Source: Chloroflexota bacterium
GTDB lineage: Bacteria; Chloroflexota; Limnocylindria; Limnocylindrales; CSP1-4
Assembly (NCBI GenBank): GCA_029858845.1
Contig: JAOUEG010000156.1
Coordinates: 1 to 5,028 of the forward strand
DNA: 5,028 nt
Direction of reading: 5' to 3'
Shown here: positions 1 to 5,028 of the stretch, piece by piece
Layout: each line of letters starts with the position of its first letter
How positions within the stretch are numbered: position 1 is the stretch's first letter
The notes under the pieces: generated by a model
Databases searched by the model: none
What the model saw: the letters and a program-made list of their open reading frames with translations, nothing else
What the model was told of the DNA's origin: nothing
Translations under genes and position numbers: made by a program

Positions 1-67
1 GCCCGCACGCACCACCTACGGATCGGGCTCCTCCCGTTCGGCCGCGTCACCTCCTACGCTGGCAGGC
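1..67. other. left flank without an assignable gene
   Basis: No convincing plus-strand gene is visible here. The reading frame of the membrane-protein gene is open leftward to the window edge with no stop, so a start outside the window cannot be excluded, although no ATG, GTG or TTG occurs in that frame before base 68. On the minus strand the stretch holds a perfect anti-Shine-Dalgarno match (47-55) and a second purine-rich stretch (31-38, reading GGGAGGAG). This would fit the start of a divergent gene lying mostly off the left edge. No promoter motif could be identified with confidence. Confidence 0.4.
47..55 (-). promoter_or_regulatory. candidate ribosome binding site for a divergent gene
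   Basis: Read on the minus strand this is AGGAGGTGA, a full nine-base complement of the conserved 3' end of bacterial 16S rRNA. A GTG (50-48) sits inside it and opens a minus-strand frame that stays open to the window edge (first residues would be VTRPNGRSPIRRW). A start inside the binding site itself is unusual. Other GTG codons lie at 15-13, 12-10 and 8-6, rather far away for this site. Either the gene starts at one of these or the match is chance. The GTG at 50 would leave only 17 bases to the ATG at 68, too little for two divergent promoters, which slightly favours the later start (125) for the membrane protein. Confidence 0.25.
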
Positions 68-571
68 ATGGGACCCGACAACCCCTGGTCACCGAACTGG
101 CGCCCGGACTCGACGGGCGGTCGCATGATCGCCATCCGGGCGGCCCGTCGCGGCGCGCTGCTCGCGGGCGTCCTCTACCTTCCCGTCGGCGCGCTGGCCC
201 TCGGTATCAGCCCGTGGCCGGCCCAGCTCGCGCTGCTGGCCCTGCTGGTCGGGCTGCCCGGGGTCGCCCTGTTGGGCGCAAGCCTGGGATCCTCGACGCT
301 CGGGTCACGGCGCGATGCGTTCATCGCCGGCACGGCGTTCGCGCTGGGCGCTCCCGTCGCATCGGTCGCCTCGTCCGTGATCGGGGCACTCGTGATCGGG
401 GCGCTGGTCGGGGCCGAGCGTGACCTCGCCGGCCCGATCCTGCGAGCCGGGGTGAGCACGGCCGTGGCGGTCGCCCCGCTGGTCGTCCTCGCCGCTGCCG
501 CCTGGACGGCCGGGACGCGGCGCTCGGCCTCGGATCGGGTGGGCGCCGGTCAACGATCGGCTCGCCGCTGA
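68..571 (+). CDS. small four-helix membrane protein, unknown function
   Basis: This encodes a 167-residue hydrophobic protein of no family I recognise. Four likely membrane helices are visible at residues about 29-48, 52-74, 84-115 and 128-149, rich in Ala, Leu, Val and Gly. The third is long and may be kinked at Pro96. The tail after residue 150 is basic and hydrophilic (TRRSASDRVGAGQRSARR), and the Arg-rich stretch 24-28 before the first helix fits a cytoplasmic N-terminus by the positive-inside rule. The start is uncertain. ATG 68 has GGCAGG only one base upstream. ATG 125 (Met20) has GGGCGG four bases upstream and removes a hydrophilic leader rich in Pro and Trp, so 125 may be the true start and would give 148 residues. 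The gene ends 31 bases before the HEAT-glycosyltransferase gene on the same strand, with no evident terminator between, so co-transcription is likely. It could be a membrane partner of the glycosyltransferases; that is only inferred from position. Confidence 0.7.
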   Translation: MGPDNPWSPNWRPDSTGGRMIAIRAARRGALLAGVLYLPVGALALGISPWPAQLALLALLVGLPGVALLGASLGSSTLGSRRDAFIAGTAFALGAPVASVASSVIGALVIGALVGAERDLAGPILRAGVSTAVAVAPLVVLAAAAWTAGTRRSASDRVGAGQRSARR

Positions 572-602
572 CCGCCATCGGGTACGTCCGGATCGGCCCC
601 TG

Positions 603-2774
603 GTGCGAACAACAGGCATGGACGCTCGCCTGGACACGATCCGCTCCGCCCCGTCGATCCTGGCGGCGATGCATCGCAGCCTGGCGCTGACGGCGGCCGT
701 CCCTGCCACGTCGTGGTCCGCCTCGGACACGGCCGCACTCGGATCGGCGATCGACGACCCGGGCGATCAGATCACCGCGATCGCGGCGATCCATGCCCTG
801 GCCAGGCTGCCTGACGAGGCCGCCGGCGCACGCCTCGTCGAGTGCCTCGTCGATCAGCGCCCGTTCGTTCGCGAACACGCGGTCTGGGCGCTTAGGTCCC
901 GTCCGCTGACCGGCCTCGACCCCGTGCTCGTCGGTCGGGTCGTCGGCCTGATCCGCGATGGCGGGCTGACCGGGATGCTCGCCCAACTGACGATCGAGCG
1001 CCTGAGCAGGAACCCCCCGGGGCCGGAGGACTGGGTCAGGGAGCTGGTGTCGCTGCTGGACGAGACCCAGGACGTGACCCTTCGGGCGCGACTGATCGAG
1101 AGCGTCGGCCTGATCCGTCATGAGATGGCCGCGACCGTCCTGCGGCGATCGGCGCTGGATCCAGCCGAGGCGATCGACGCCCGCGTCGCCGCCCTTGGGG
1201 CGCTGGGGGAGCGGCCCGACGGCGATTCCTGGACCGTGGTGCGTGCCCTGTCGGGGGTCGATGGGTCCGTCGGCGACGCCGCGCGCCTCACGGGGCTCGA
1301 CCTGGGCATGATCGCCCGTCCGGCCGTGCGTTCCGAAGGTGGGCTCACCATCGGTCAGCTGTACCTCCACGCGGAACTCGATCCTGAGTTATCCACCGCG
1401 GGGATGGGTGAGACGGGTGGCATCGCGACGCTGCTCGTTCGACTCGGGGATGCGCTGGTCGCACGGCCCGGGATCGATGCCGTCACGACGATCTCGCGGG
1501 GGACGGCGGACCGCGTCCCCGACGCGCTGGCGCCCTCGGCCGGCCACGCCTTCGCGCCGGTGCCGCTTGGGGCGGGCGTACCGGCCGGTATCGCGCACGC
1601 CTGGCCCGGCCTGGTGGACGCCCGTCGCGGGATCCGCCGGATCCTCCGCGCCCAGGGGCCGATGGATCGGCTGCACCTGCGCATGGCGGATGTCGGCAGT
1701 CTGGCCGGCTCCATGGCGGCGCGCTCGGAGGGCATTCCCACCGTCTTTTCGCTCGCCCCGGATCCCCACGCCCTGATCGCCGCATCGGAGCGATCCGGAA
1801 CCTTGTCCCGGTCCGACTTCGGTGCCGTCGACGCGGCAGCGCACCTCTGGTTCCGCGTCGCCCTCGTTCGTCGTCTCGTCCGTCAGGCCTCGAAGGTGGT
1901 GCTCTTCCCGAGGCAGGATCTTCGAGCTCAGCTCCACGACCTCGTCGGGATCGACATCGGGGTCGACCCGGGCCGCTTCACTGTCGTCCCGGAAGGCATC
2001 GACACGTCCCGCACGGACCTCGCTCTGACGACGAGAGACCCACACTGGCAGGATGTGGAGGCAGTCGTGTCGCCACTGACGGCGGAGCGTCGCGGCCTAC
2101 CCCTCATCGTTTCCGTGGGCCGGATGCACGACGTCAAGGGGATGGCTCGCGTCGTGGCAGCCTGGGCTGGGGACGCGAGTCTTGCCGACCGCACGAACCT
2201 CGTCATCGTGGGCGGAGACATGGATGATCCGTCCCCTGACGAGGCCGCCGAACTGGGGCGGATCCAGGCGGTGCTCGAGGACCATCCGGCCGCCGCGACC
2301 GGCCTCGTCCTGGCCGGCCACCGGCCGAACGGCACGGTCTCCCGCCTCCTGGTCGCCGCCCGGCGAGGATATCGATCGCTCATCGGCGAGGGTGGCGCCT
2401 ACGTCTGCGGCAGCCGCAAGGAGGAGTTCGGTCTGGCGATCGTCGAGGCTCTGGCGGTGGGCCTGCCGGTCGTCGCCCCCCAGGTCGGCGGCCCGGTGAC
2501 GTATGTCGCGGACGGCGACACCGGGGTCCTCGTTGATACGACGGAGCCGCGGAAGATCGCCGACGGGATCCGACGTTGCCTCGCCGCGGCGGACGACGAG
2601 GCCCGCGCCAAGCGGGCTCGCGAGCTCGTCCACGGTCGGTTCACCATCGGCGCGATGGCCGCCGCGATGGCTGGTGTCTATGCGCGGCCGAAGCGCGCGC
2701 CGGACGCGGGCCCACGGATCGGGAGCACACCCTCGGCGGCGGGAAGCGCCACGTCGCGGGTGCCGTTGCCTTGA
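603..2774 (+). CDS. HEAT-repeat / GT4 (sucrose synthase-like) glycosyltransferase fusion
   Basis: This is a 723-residue, probably cytoplasmic two-part protein. Residues about 45-220 are paired amphipathic helices of HEAT type, with roughly five units near 56-84, 85-117, 118-151, 152-186 and 187-218; such repeats usually bind other proteins. Residues about 247-695 form a GT-B glycosyltransferase of family GT4. The N-lobe carries a glycine-rich loop, GETGGI (269-274), where sucrose and sucrose-phosphate synthases have a D-x-G-G loop. The C-lobe has SVGRMHDVKG with Arg507 and Lys512, the pair that holds the donor phosphates in the family; VGGDMDDP (537-543); NGTVSRLL (576-583); and the EX7E motif Glu607-Glu615 followed by GGP (629-631). 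The donor is expected to be a nucleotide sugar; the acceptor is unknown. The catalytic-loop GHS of sucrose-phosphate synthases appears to be LAP (384-386) here. The start is GTG 603 or ATG 618; neither has a good ribosome binding site. The last 28 residues are a Pro/Ala/Ser-rich tail. The next glycosyltransferase gene overlaps its stop, so the two are probably translated together. Confidence 0.88.
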   Translation: MRTTGMDARLDTIRSAPSILAAMHRSLALTAAVPATSWSASDTAALGSAIDDPGDQITAIAAIHALARLPDEAAGARLVECLVDQRPFVREHAVWALRSRPLTGLDPVLVGRVVGLIRDGGLTGMLAQLTIERLSRNPPGPEDWVRELVSLLDETQDVTLRARLIESVGLIRHEMAATVLRRSALDPAEAIDARVAALGALGERPDGDSWTVVRALSGVDGSVGDAARLTGLDLGMIARPAVRSEGGLTIGQLYLHAELDPELSTAGMGETGGIATLLVRLGDALVARPGIDAVTTISRGTADRVPDALAPSAGHAFAPVPLGAGVPAGIAHAWPGLVDARRGIRRILRAQGPMDRLHLRMADVGSLAGSMAARSEGIPTVFSLAPDPHALIAASERSGTLSRSDFGAVDAAAHLWFRVALVRRLVRQASKVVLFPRQDLRAQLHDLVGIDIGVDPGRFTVVPEGIDTSRTDLALTTRDPHWQDVEAVVSPLTAERRGLPLIVSVGRMHDVKGMARVVAAWAGDASLADRTNLVIVGGDMDDPSPDEAAELGRIQAVLEDHPAAATGLVLAGHRPNGTVSRLLVAARRGYRSLIGEGGAYVCGSRKEEFGLAIVEALAVGLPVVAPQVGGPVTYVADGDTGVLVDTTEPRKIADGIRRCLAAADDEARAKRARELVHGRFTIGAMAAAMAGVYARPKRAPDAGPRIGSTPSAAGSATSRVPLP
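2771..2774 (+). other. TTGA start/stop overlap coupling the two glycosyltransferase genes
   Basis: The TTG start of the GT1-type gene (2771-2773) overlaps the TGA stop of the HEAT-GT4 gene (2772-2774). The nearest purine-rich stretch (GGCGGGAAG, about 26 bases upstream) is too far away to serve as a normal ribosome binding site. Ribosomes finishing the first gene probably restart here, keeping the two enzymes in related amounts. The rare TTG start would itself limit output of the second enzyme. Confidence 0.75.
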
Positions 2775-4096
2775 GTCTGCTCGTCATCAGCCCGGACTAT
2801 GCCTCGCATCTGCTGCCGATGGCGACGCTGGCGAAGGCCTGGGCGGACGCGGGCGAGCGCGTCATCGTGGGGACCGGACCCGCGGTGGCTCCCATCGTCG
2901 ATAGGTTCGGCTTCGAGCATGCTCTGTTGCGCCTGGGTCGCGGATCCAACGCCGGCGTCATCCGGCCGGAGGACCAGCCCCCCGGCGAGTCCGACAGCCT
3001 GCGCGCCTTCTTCGCCGCGACCCGTGACGGGATGATCCCGACCCTCATGTACCAGGCCGACGCGCGCGGCGACGACCTGCTCTGGGAGCCGCTGGCGACC
3101 GCGACGGCGGTGCTGCGGATCGTGGATCGGGTGCGACCCGATGCGATCGTCGTGGATCATCTCGCGTTCTCCGCGACGCTGGCCCTTCGAGCCGCGCGGA
3201 TCCCATACGCCGACGTGGTCCTGGGCCATCCGACGGCCCACCCGGTCGGTGACGAGATCTACGGAGAGGCGGTCGCCTGGCCCCCCGCCTTCCGTCCGAA
3301 TCGTGGGGCGGCTGCAGCCCTGCGACGGCGATGCGCCGTCGTTCGCGATCGCTTCACCGGCACCTACAACGACACCCTGCTCACCCTCGATCCGACCGCC
3401 GATGCCGTTCCTGATGCGTTCGCCGCCCACGGCGCCACGGTCCTGTACAACTACCCGGAGGCGCTCCACGACCCCGCCCGGACGAAGGCGTTGCCCACCT
3501 CGCGCGCCTTCCTCGGGTCGTTGGTACGCCCGGAGGCTGCGGGTCCGGACATTGCGGCGTGGCTCGACCGGGACGACCCTCGCCCGATCGTCTACGTGTC
3601 GTTCGGCAGCTTCCTGTCCGCCCGATCGGACGTGCTGGCGAAGGTGGTGGACGCTCTTCGAGACCGGCCGTTGCGGGTCGCCCTGGCGATCGGGTCGGCG
3701 CCTGCCGCGGCCATCGGACCGACCCCGGCCGACTGGCTCGTCAGGACCTACCTCCCGCAGGTGGCGATCCTCGAGCACGCTTCCGTCGCCGTGACGCACG
3801 CCGGCAACAACAGCGTGACCGAGGCACTGACGGCCGGGGTGCCCCTCGTCGCGTTGCCGTTCTCGACCGATCAGTTCGCTGGCGCGGCCTCGACCGAGCG
3901 GGCGGGGCTCGGCGTCGCCCTGGACCCGAACAGCGTGACCGCGGACGCCATCGCCGCGGCCGTCGCCGACGTGTCCGCCCGGCCCTACCGTTCCGCGGCC
4001 GCCAGTCTCCGGGAAACACTGCTGGCGGACCCGGGTCCCGTCAGGGCCCGGCGGGCGGTCGACGCGCTCAGCCCGGCGGTTCGCCCAGGAGCGTGA
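2771..4096 (+). CDS. GT1/MGT-type (UGT-like) glycosyltransferase
   Basis: This 441-residue protein has the length and two-lobed layout of GT-B enzymes of the GT1/MGT group, which transfer sugar from a nucleotide sugar to small acceptors such as macrolides, sterols, lipids or phenolics. Near the N-terminus, SPDYASHLLPMATLA places His13 where the family has its catalytic base, and Asp129 in VVDHLAFSA fits the supporting Asp. The C-lobe begins around IVYVSFGSF (273-281). The donor-binding block runs from LPQ (328-330) through HAGNNS (343-348) and EALTAGVPLVALP to DQ (367-368), which matches the HxGxxS...E...DQ pattern of the family. No signal peptide or membrane helix is evident, so the protein is probably cytosolic. 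The start is taken as TTG 2771, which shares two bases with the preceding stop (TTGA). It gives the correct family N-terminus directly, and no other in-frame start lies nearby. There is no good ribosome binding site, which suggests translational coupling to the upstream gene. The frame stays open upstream to 2576, but that part is a shadow of the neighbour. Acceptor and sugar cannot be told from sequence. The 3' end overlaps a convergent gene by 29 bases. Confidence 0.9.
   Translation: MSLLVISPDYASHLLPMATLAKAWADAGERVIVGTGPAVAPIVDRFGFEHALLRLGRGSNAGVIRPEDQPPGESDSLRAFFAATRDGMIPTLMYQADARGDDLLWEPLATATAVLRIVDRVRPDAIVVDHLAFSATLALRAARIPYADVVLGHPTAHPVGDEIYGEAVAWPPAFRPNRGAAAALRRRCAVVRDRFTGTYNDTLLTLDPTADAVPDAFAAHGATVLYNYPEALHDPARTKALPTSRAFLGSLVRPEAAGPDIAAWLDRDDPRPIVYVSFGSFLSARSDVLAKVVDALRDRPLRVALAIGSAPAAAIGPTPADWLVRTYLPQVAILEHASVAVTHAGNNSVTEALTAGVPLVALPFSTDQFAGAASTERAGLGVALDPNSVTADAIAAAVADVSARPYRSAAASLRETLLADPGPVRARRAVDALSPAVRPGA
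4068..4096. other. 29-base tail-to-tail gene overlap
   Basis: The GT1-type gene (+, stop 4094-4096) and the MOSC gene (-, stop read from 4070 to 4068) share their last codons on opposite strands. There is therefore no intergenic space for a conventional terminator between the convergent units. Transcripts of each probably extend into the other gene, giving some mutual antisense. No strong hairpin followed by a T-run is visible on either side; the only small stem found is CCTGG/CCAGG at 4097-4110. Confidence 0.8.
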
Positions 4097-4844
4097 CCTG
4101 GTCGCCCAGGCGGACCCGCCCAGGCCGAGCGACGTCGGCCAGGACCCCGAAATCGACGTACCGCCCGTCGCGCAGGCCGCGGTAGGCGATGATCATCCGG
4201 AGCGTGTCCATGTCGCGCCGGCCGCTGTCGGGATCCTGGGTCGTGATGGCGCAGCGGGCATCCTGCTCGGTGACGGCCAGGACCGCAGTGCCGATGGCGA
4301 TGTGTCGCCCGATCCAGGTGTCCTCCTCATGCGCTGCGGCGCCCTCGAGCTCGATGAGCATCCGGAACCGGCGGGCGTCGACCCTTCCGCCACCCGCCTG
4401 CCGGGCGAGTTCGGCCAACGAGCCGTCCGAGATCAGACTCACGGGATCGCCGTCTCGCGTCCCACCGGGCAGGTCGCAGCGGACCAGATCCACGCGGCGT
4501 CCGGCCCATTCGGACAGCGCATCCGCCCAGGGTCCCCGGACGACGTGCCCGACGGCGAGCCGGCCGTAGATCGGGACCTCCACGTGCGCTCCGAGCTCGA
4601 CCTCGTCATCGAGGACCCGCCCGTCCGGGAACGCGATCCGGAGCCTCGTCGCCCCCGGGTCCGTGTGCGCTGCGACCTGGGCGAGTCCGCCCACGACGAG
4701 GCGGTCCACGAGTCGGCCGGTCTCGTCGGCCAGGAAGAAGCGCCGGTCCTCGACGACCCCGACGTCGGTCAGGTCGATCGCGTCGGGATGCTCGAGCCCA
4801 AGGCTCCGGACGGGGGCGATGGAGAAGCGGGCGGCATGGGGCAT
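4068..4844 (-). CDS. MOSC-domain protein, YcbX/mARC-like
   Basis: This 258-residue protein belongs to the MOSC group, whose better-known members (YcbX, mARC) hold a molybdenum cofactor through a conserved cysteine and reduce N-hydroxylated compounds. The N-terminal beta-barrel part is marked by IAPVRSLGLEHP (9-20) and VEDRRFFLAD (31-40). The MOSC core follows: RRFRMLIEL (158-166), then DTWIGRHIAIG (175-185), then ARCAITTQDPDSG (196-208), where Cys198 is the expected molybdenum ligand. RMIIAYR (216-222) and the closing LGDQVTLLG (246-254) match the usual end of the domain. There is no C-terminal ferredoxin domain as in E. coli YcbX, so any electron donor must be a separate protein. The start is the ATG at 4844-4842; CGGCGG lies directly against it, a weak binding site. 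It is nine bases after the stop of the upstream minus-strand gene, so the two are likely one operon. The 3' end overlaps the GT1-type gene tail to tail by 29 bases. The exact substrate is unknown. Confidence 0.88.
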   Translation of the reverse strand: MPHAARFSIAPVRSLGLEHPDAIDLTDVGVVEDRRFFLADETGRLVDRLVVGGLAQVAAHTDPGATRLRIAFPDGRVLDDEVELGAHVEVPIYGRLAVGHVVRGPWADALSEWAGRRVDLVRCDLPGGTRDGDPVSLISDGSLAELARQAGGGRVDARRFRMLIELEGAAAHEEDTWIGRHIAIGTAVLAVTEQDARCAITTQDPDSGRRDMDTLRMIIAYRGLRDGRYVDFGVLADVARPGRVRLGDQVTLLGEPPG

Positions 4845-4853
4845 CCGCCGATG

Positions 4854-5028
4854 CTACCGGACGACGACGTCGCGGACCGAGAGGACCGCTCCCGGCTCGA
4901 ACCGGCCAACATCGAAGACGAGGACGGCCTCGACCCGCTCGACGCCCGGCCGCCATCCATGCAGGTAGTAGTTGTCGAAGGCATTGCCGCCCGGCTCGAG
5001 GGAACGAACGTAAAGCGAGACCATCGCA
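4854..5028 (-). CDS. 3' end of an unidentified gene, truncated by window edge
   Basis: A minus-strand frame enters from the right edge and ends at TAG (4856-4854), nine bases before the MOSC start. The visible 57 residues begin AMVSLYVRSLEPGGNAF and end AVLSVRDVVVR. Alternating hydrophobic residues in VEAVLVFDV and GAVLSVRDVVV, with a turn-like FEPG between them, suggest beta strands, as at the end of a beta-sandwich domain. I do not recognise the family. A Met occurs at 5024-5022, which could in principle start a 56-residue protein, but no ribosome binding site can be seen and the frame continues upstream through it, so this is more likely the C-terminus of a larger protein. The tight spacing suggests co-transcription with the MOSC gene. 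Confidence 0.6.
   Translation of the reverse strand, partial: AMVSLYVRSLEPGGNAFDNYYLHGWRPGVERVEAVLVFDVGRFEPGAVLSVRDVVVR

Noticed and set aside
572..602. Possible terminator or promoter in the 31-base gap before the HEAT-GT4 gene
   Set aside because: No inverted repeat with a T-run and no clear -35/-10 pair could be seen; it reads as a short intra-operon gap.
321..1370. 349-residue minus-strand reading frame
   Set aside because: It lies opposite the membrane protein and the HEAT-GT4 gene. The product is rich in Arg, Gly, Pro and Asp without a hydrophobic core or motif, as expected for the shadow of a GC-rich gene.
2576..2770. Upstream extension of the GT1-type gene
   Set aside because: The added 65 residues are Arg/Gly-rich and overlap the HEAT-GT4 coding sequence in another frame. 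The family N-terminus starts at the TTG at 2771.
2678..3799. 373-residue minus-strand reading frame
   Set aside because: It is opposite the GT1-type gene, whose catalytic and donor-binding motifs are clear. The minus product is low in hydrophobic residues and has no recognisable domain.
4082..4124. Three copies of CGCCCAGG (4082, 4103, 4117) and a small CCTGG/CCAGG stem as a repeat or terminator
   Set aside because: The spacing is irregular (21 and 14 bases), the stem has only five pairs with no T-run, and the copies encode conserved-looking Gly/Leu/Pro residues of the MOSC C-terminus.
3559..4185. 208-residue plus-strand frame in the 3' half of the GT1-type gene
   Set aside because: It is an Arg/Gly/Pro-rich frame shadow covering the donor-binding block of the real gene and part of the opposite MOSC gene.
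1..5028. Mobile element, CRISPR, tRNA or toxin-antitoxin content
   Set aside because: No direct-repeat array, transposase-like protein, cloverleaf-like segment or small paired gene module was found on either strand.

Overview
This is a 5,028-base, very GC-rich (around 70% by eye), gene-dense bacterial segment. Four apparently complete protein genes and one edge-truncated gene fill nearly all of it. The composition, the GTG and TTG starts, the short overlaps and the Ala/Arg/Gly/Val-rich proteins fit a high-GC lineage such as Actinomycetota or Chloroflexota (Limnocylindria-like). Nothing in the window fixes the taxon. No rRNA, tRNA, CRISPR array, insertion sequence or phage gene is visible.

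Layout: bases 1-67 are a left flank with no assignable plus-strand gene, but with a perfect 9-base Shine-Dalgarno match on the minus strand. A small four-helix membrane protein (68-571, +) comes next. After 31 bases there is a large two-part protein (603-2774, +): N-terminal HEAT-like helical repeats joined to a GT4 glycosyltransferase that resembles the sucrose synthase / sucrose-phosphate synthase branch. A second glycosyltransferase of the GT1/MGT (UGT-like, GT-B fold) type (2771-4096, +) begins on a TTG whose last two bases are the first two of the previous stop codon.

On the opposite strand, and overlapping the end of the second glycosyltransferase by 29 bases, lies a MOSC-domain (YcbX/mARC-like) protein (4068-4844, -). 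It sits nine bases downstream of the stop of a further minus-strand gene that runs off the right edge (4854-5028, -). That fragment has no recognisable family.

The three plus-strand genes probably form one transcription unit. The most likely theme is sequential or alternative glycosylation of a lipid, small molecule or carbohydrate, with the HEAT domain as a protein-binding module and the membrane protein as a possible anchor or export partner. That functional link is inferred from gene order only. The minus-strand pair is a separate convergent unit with a molybdenum-cofactor-type protein and no obvious tie to the glycosyltransferases.
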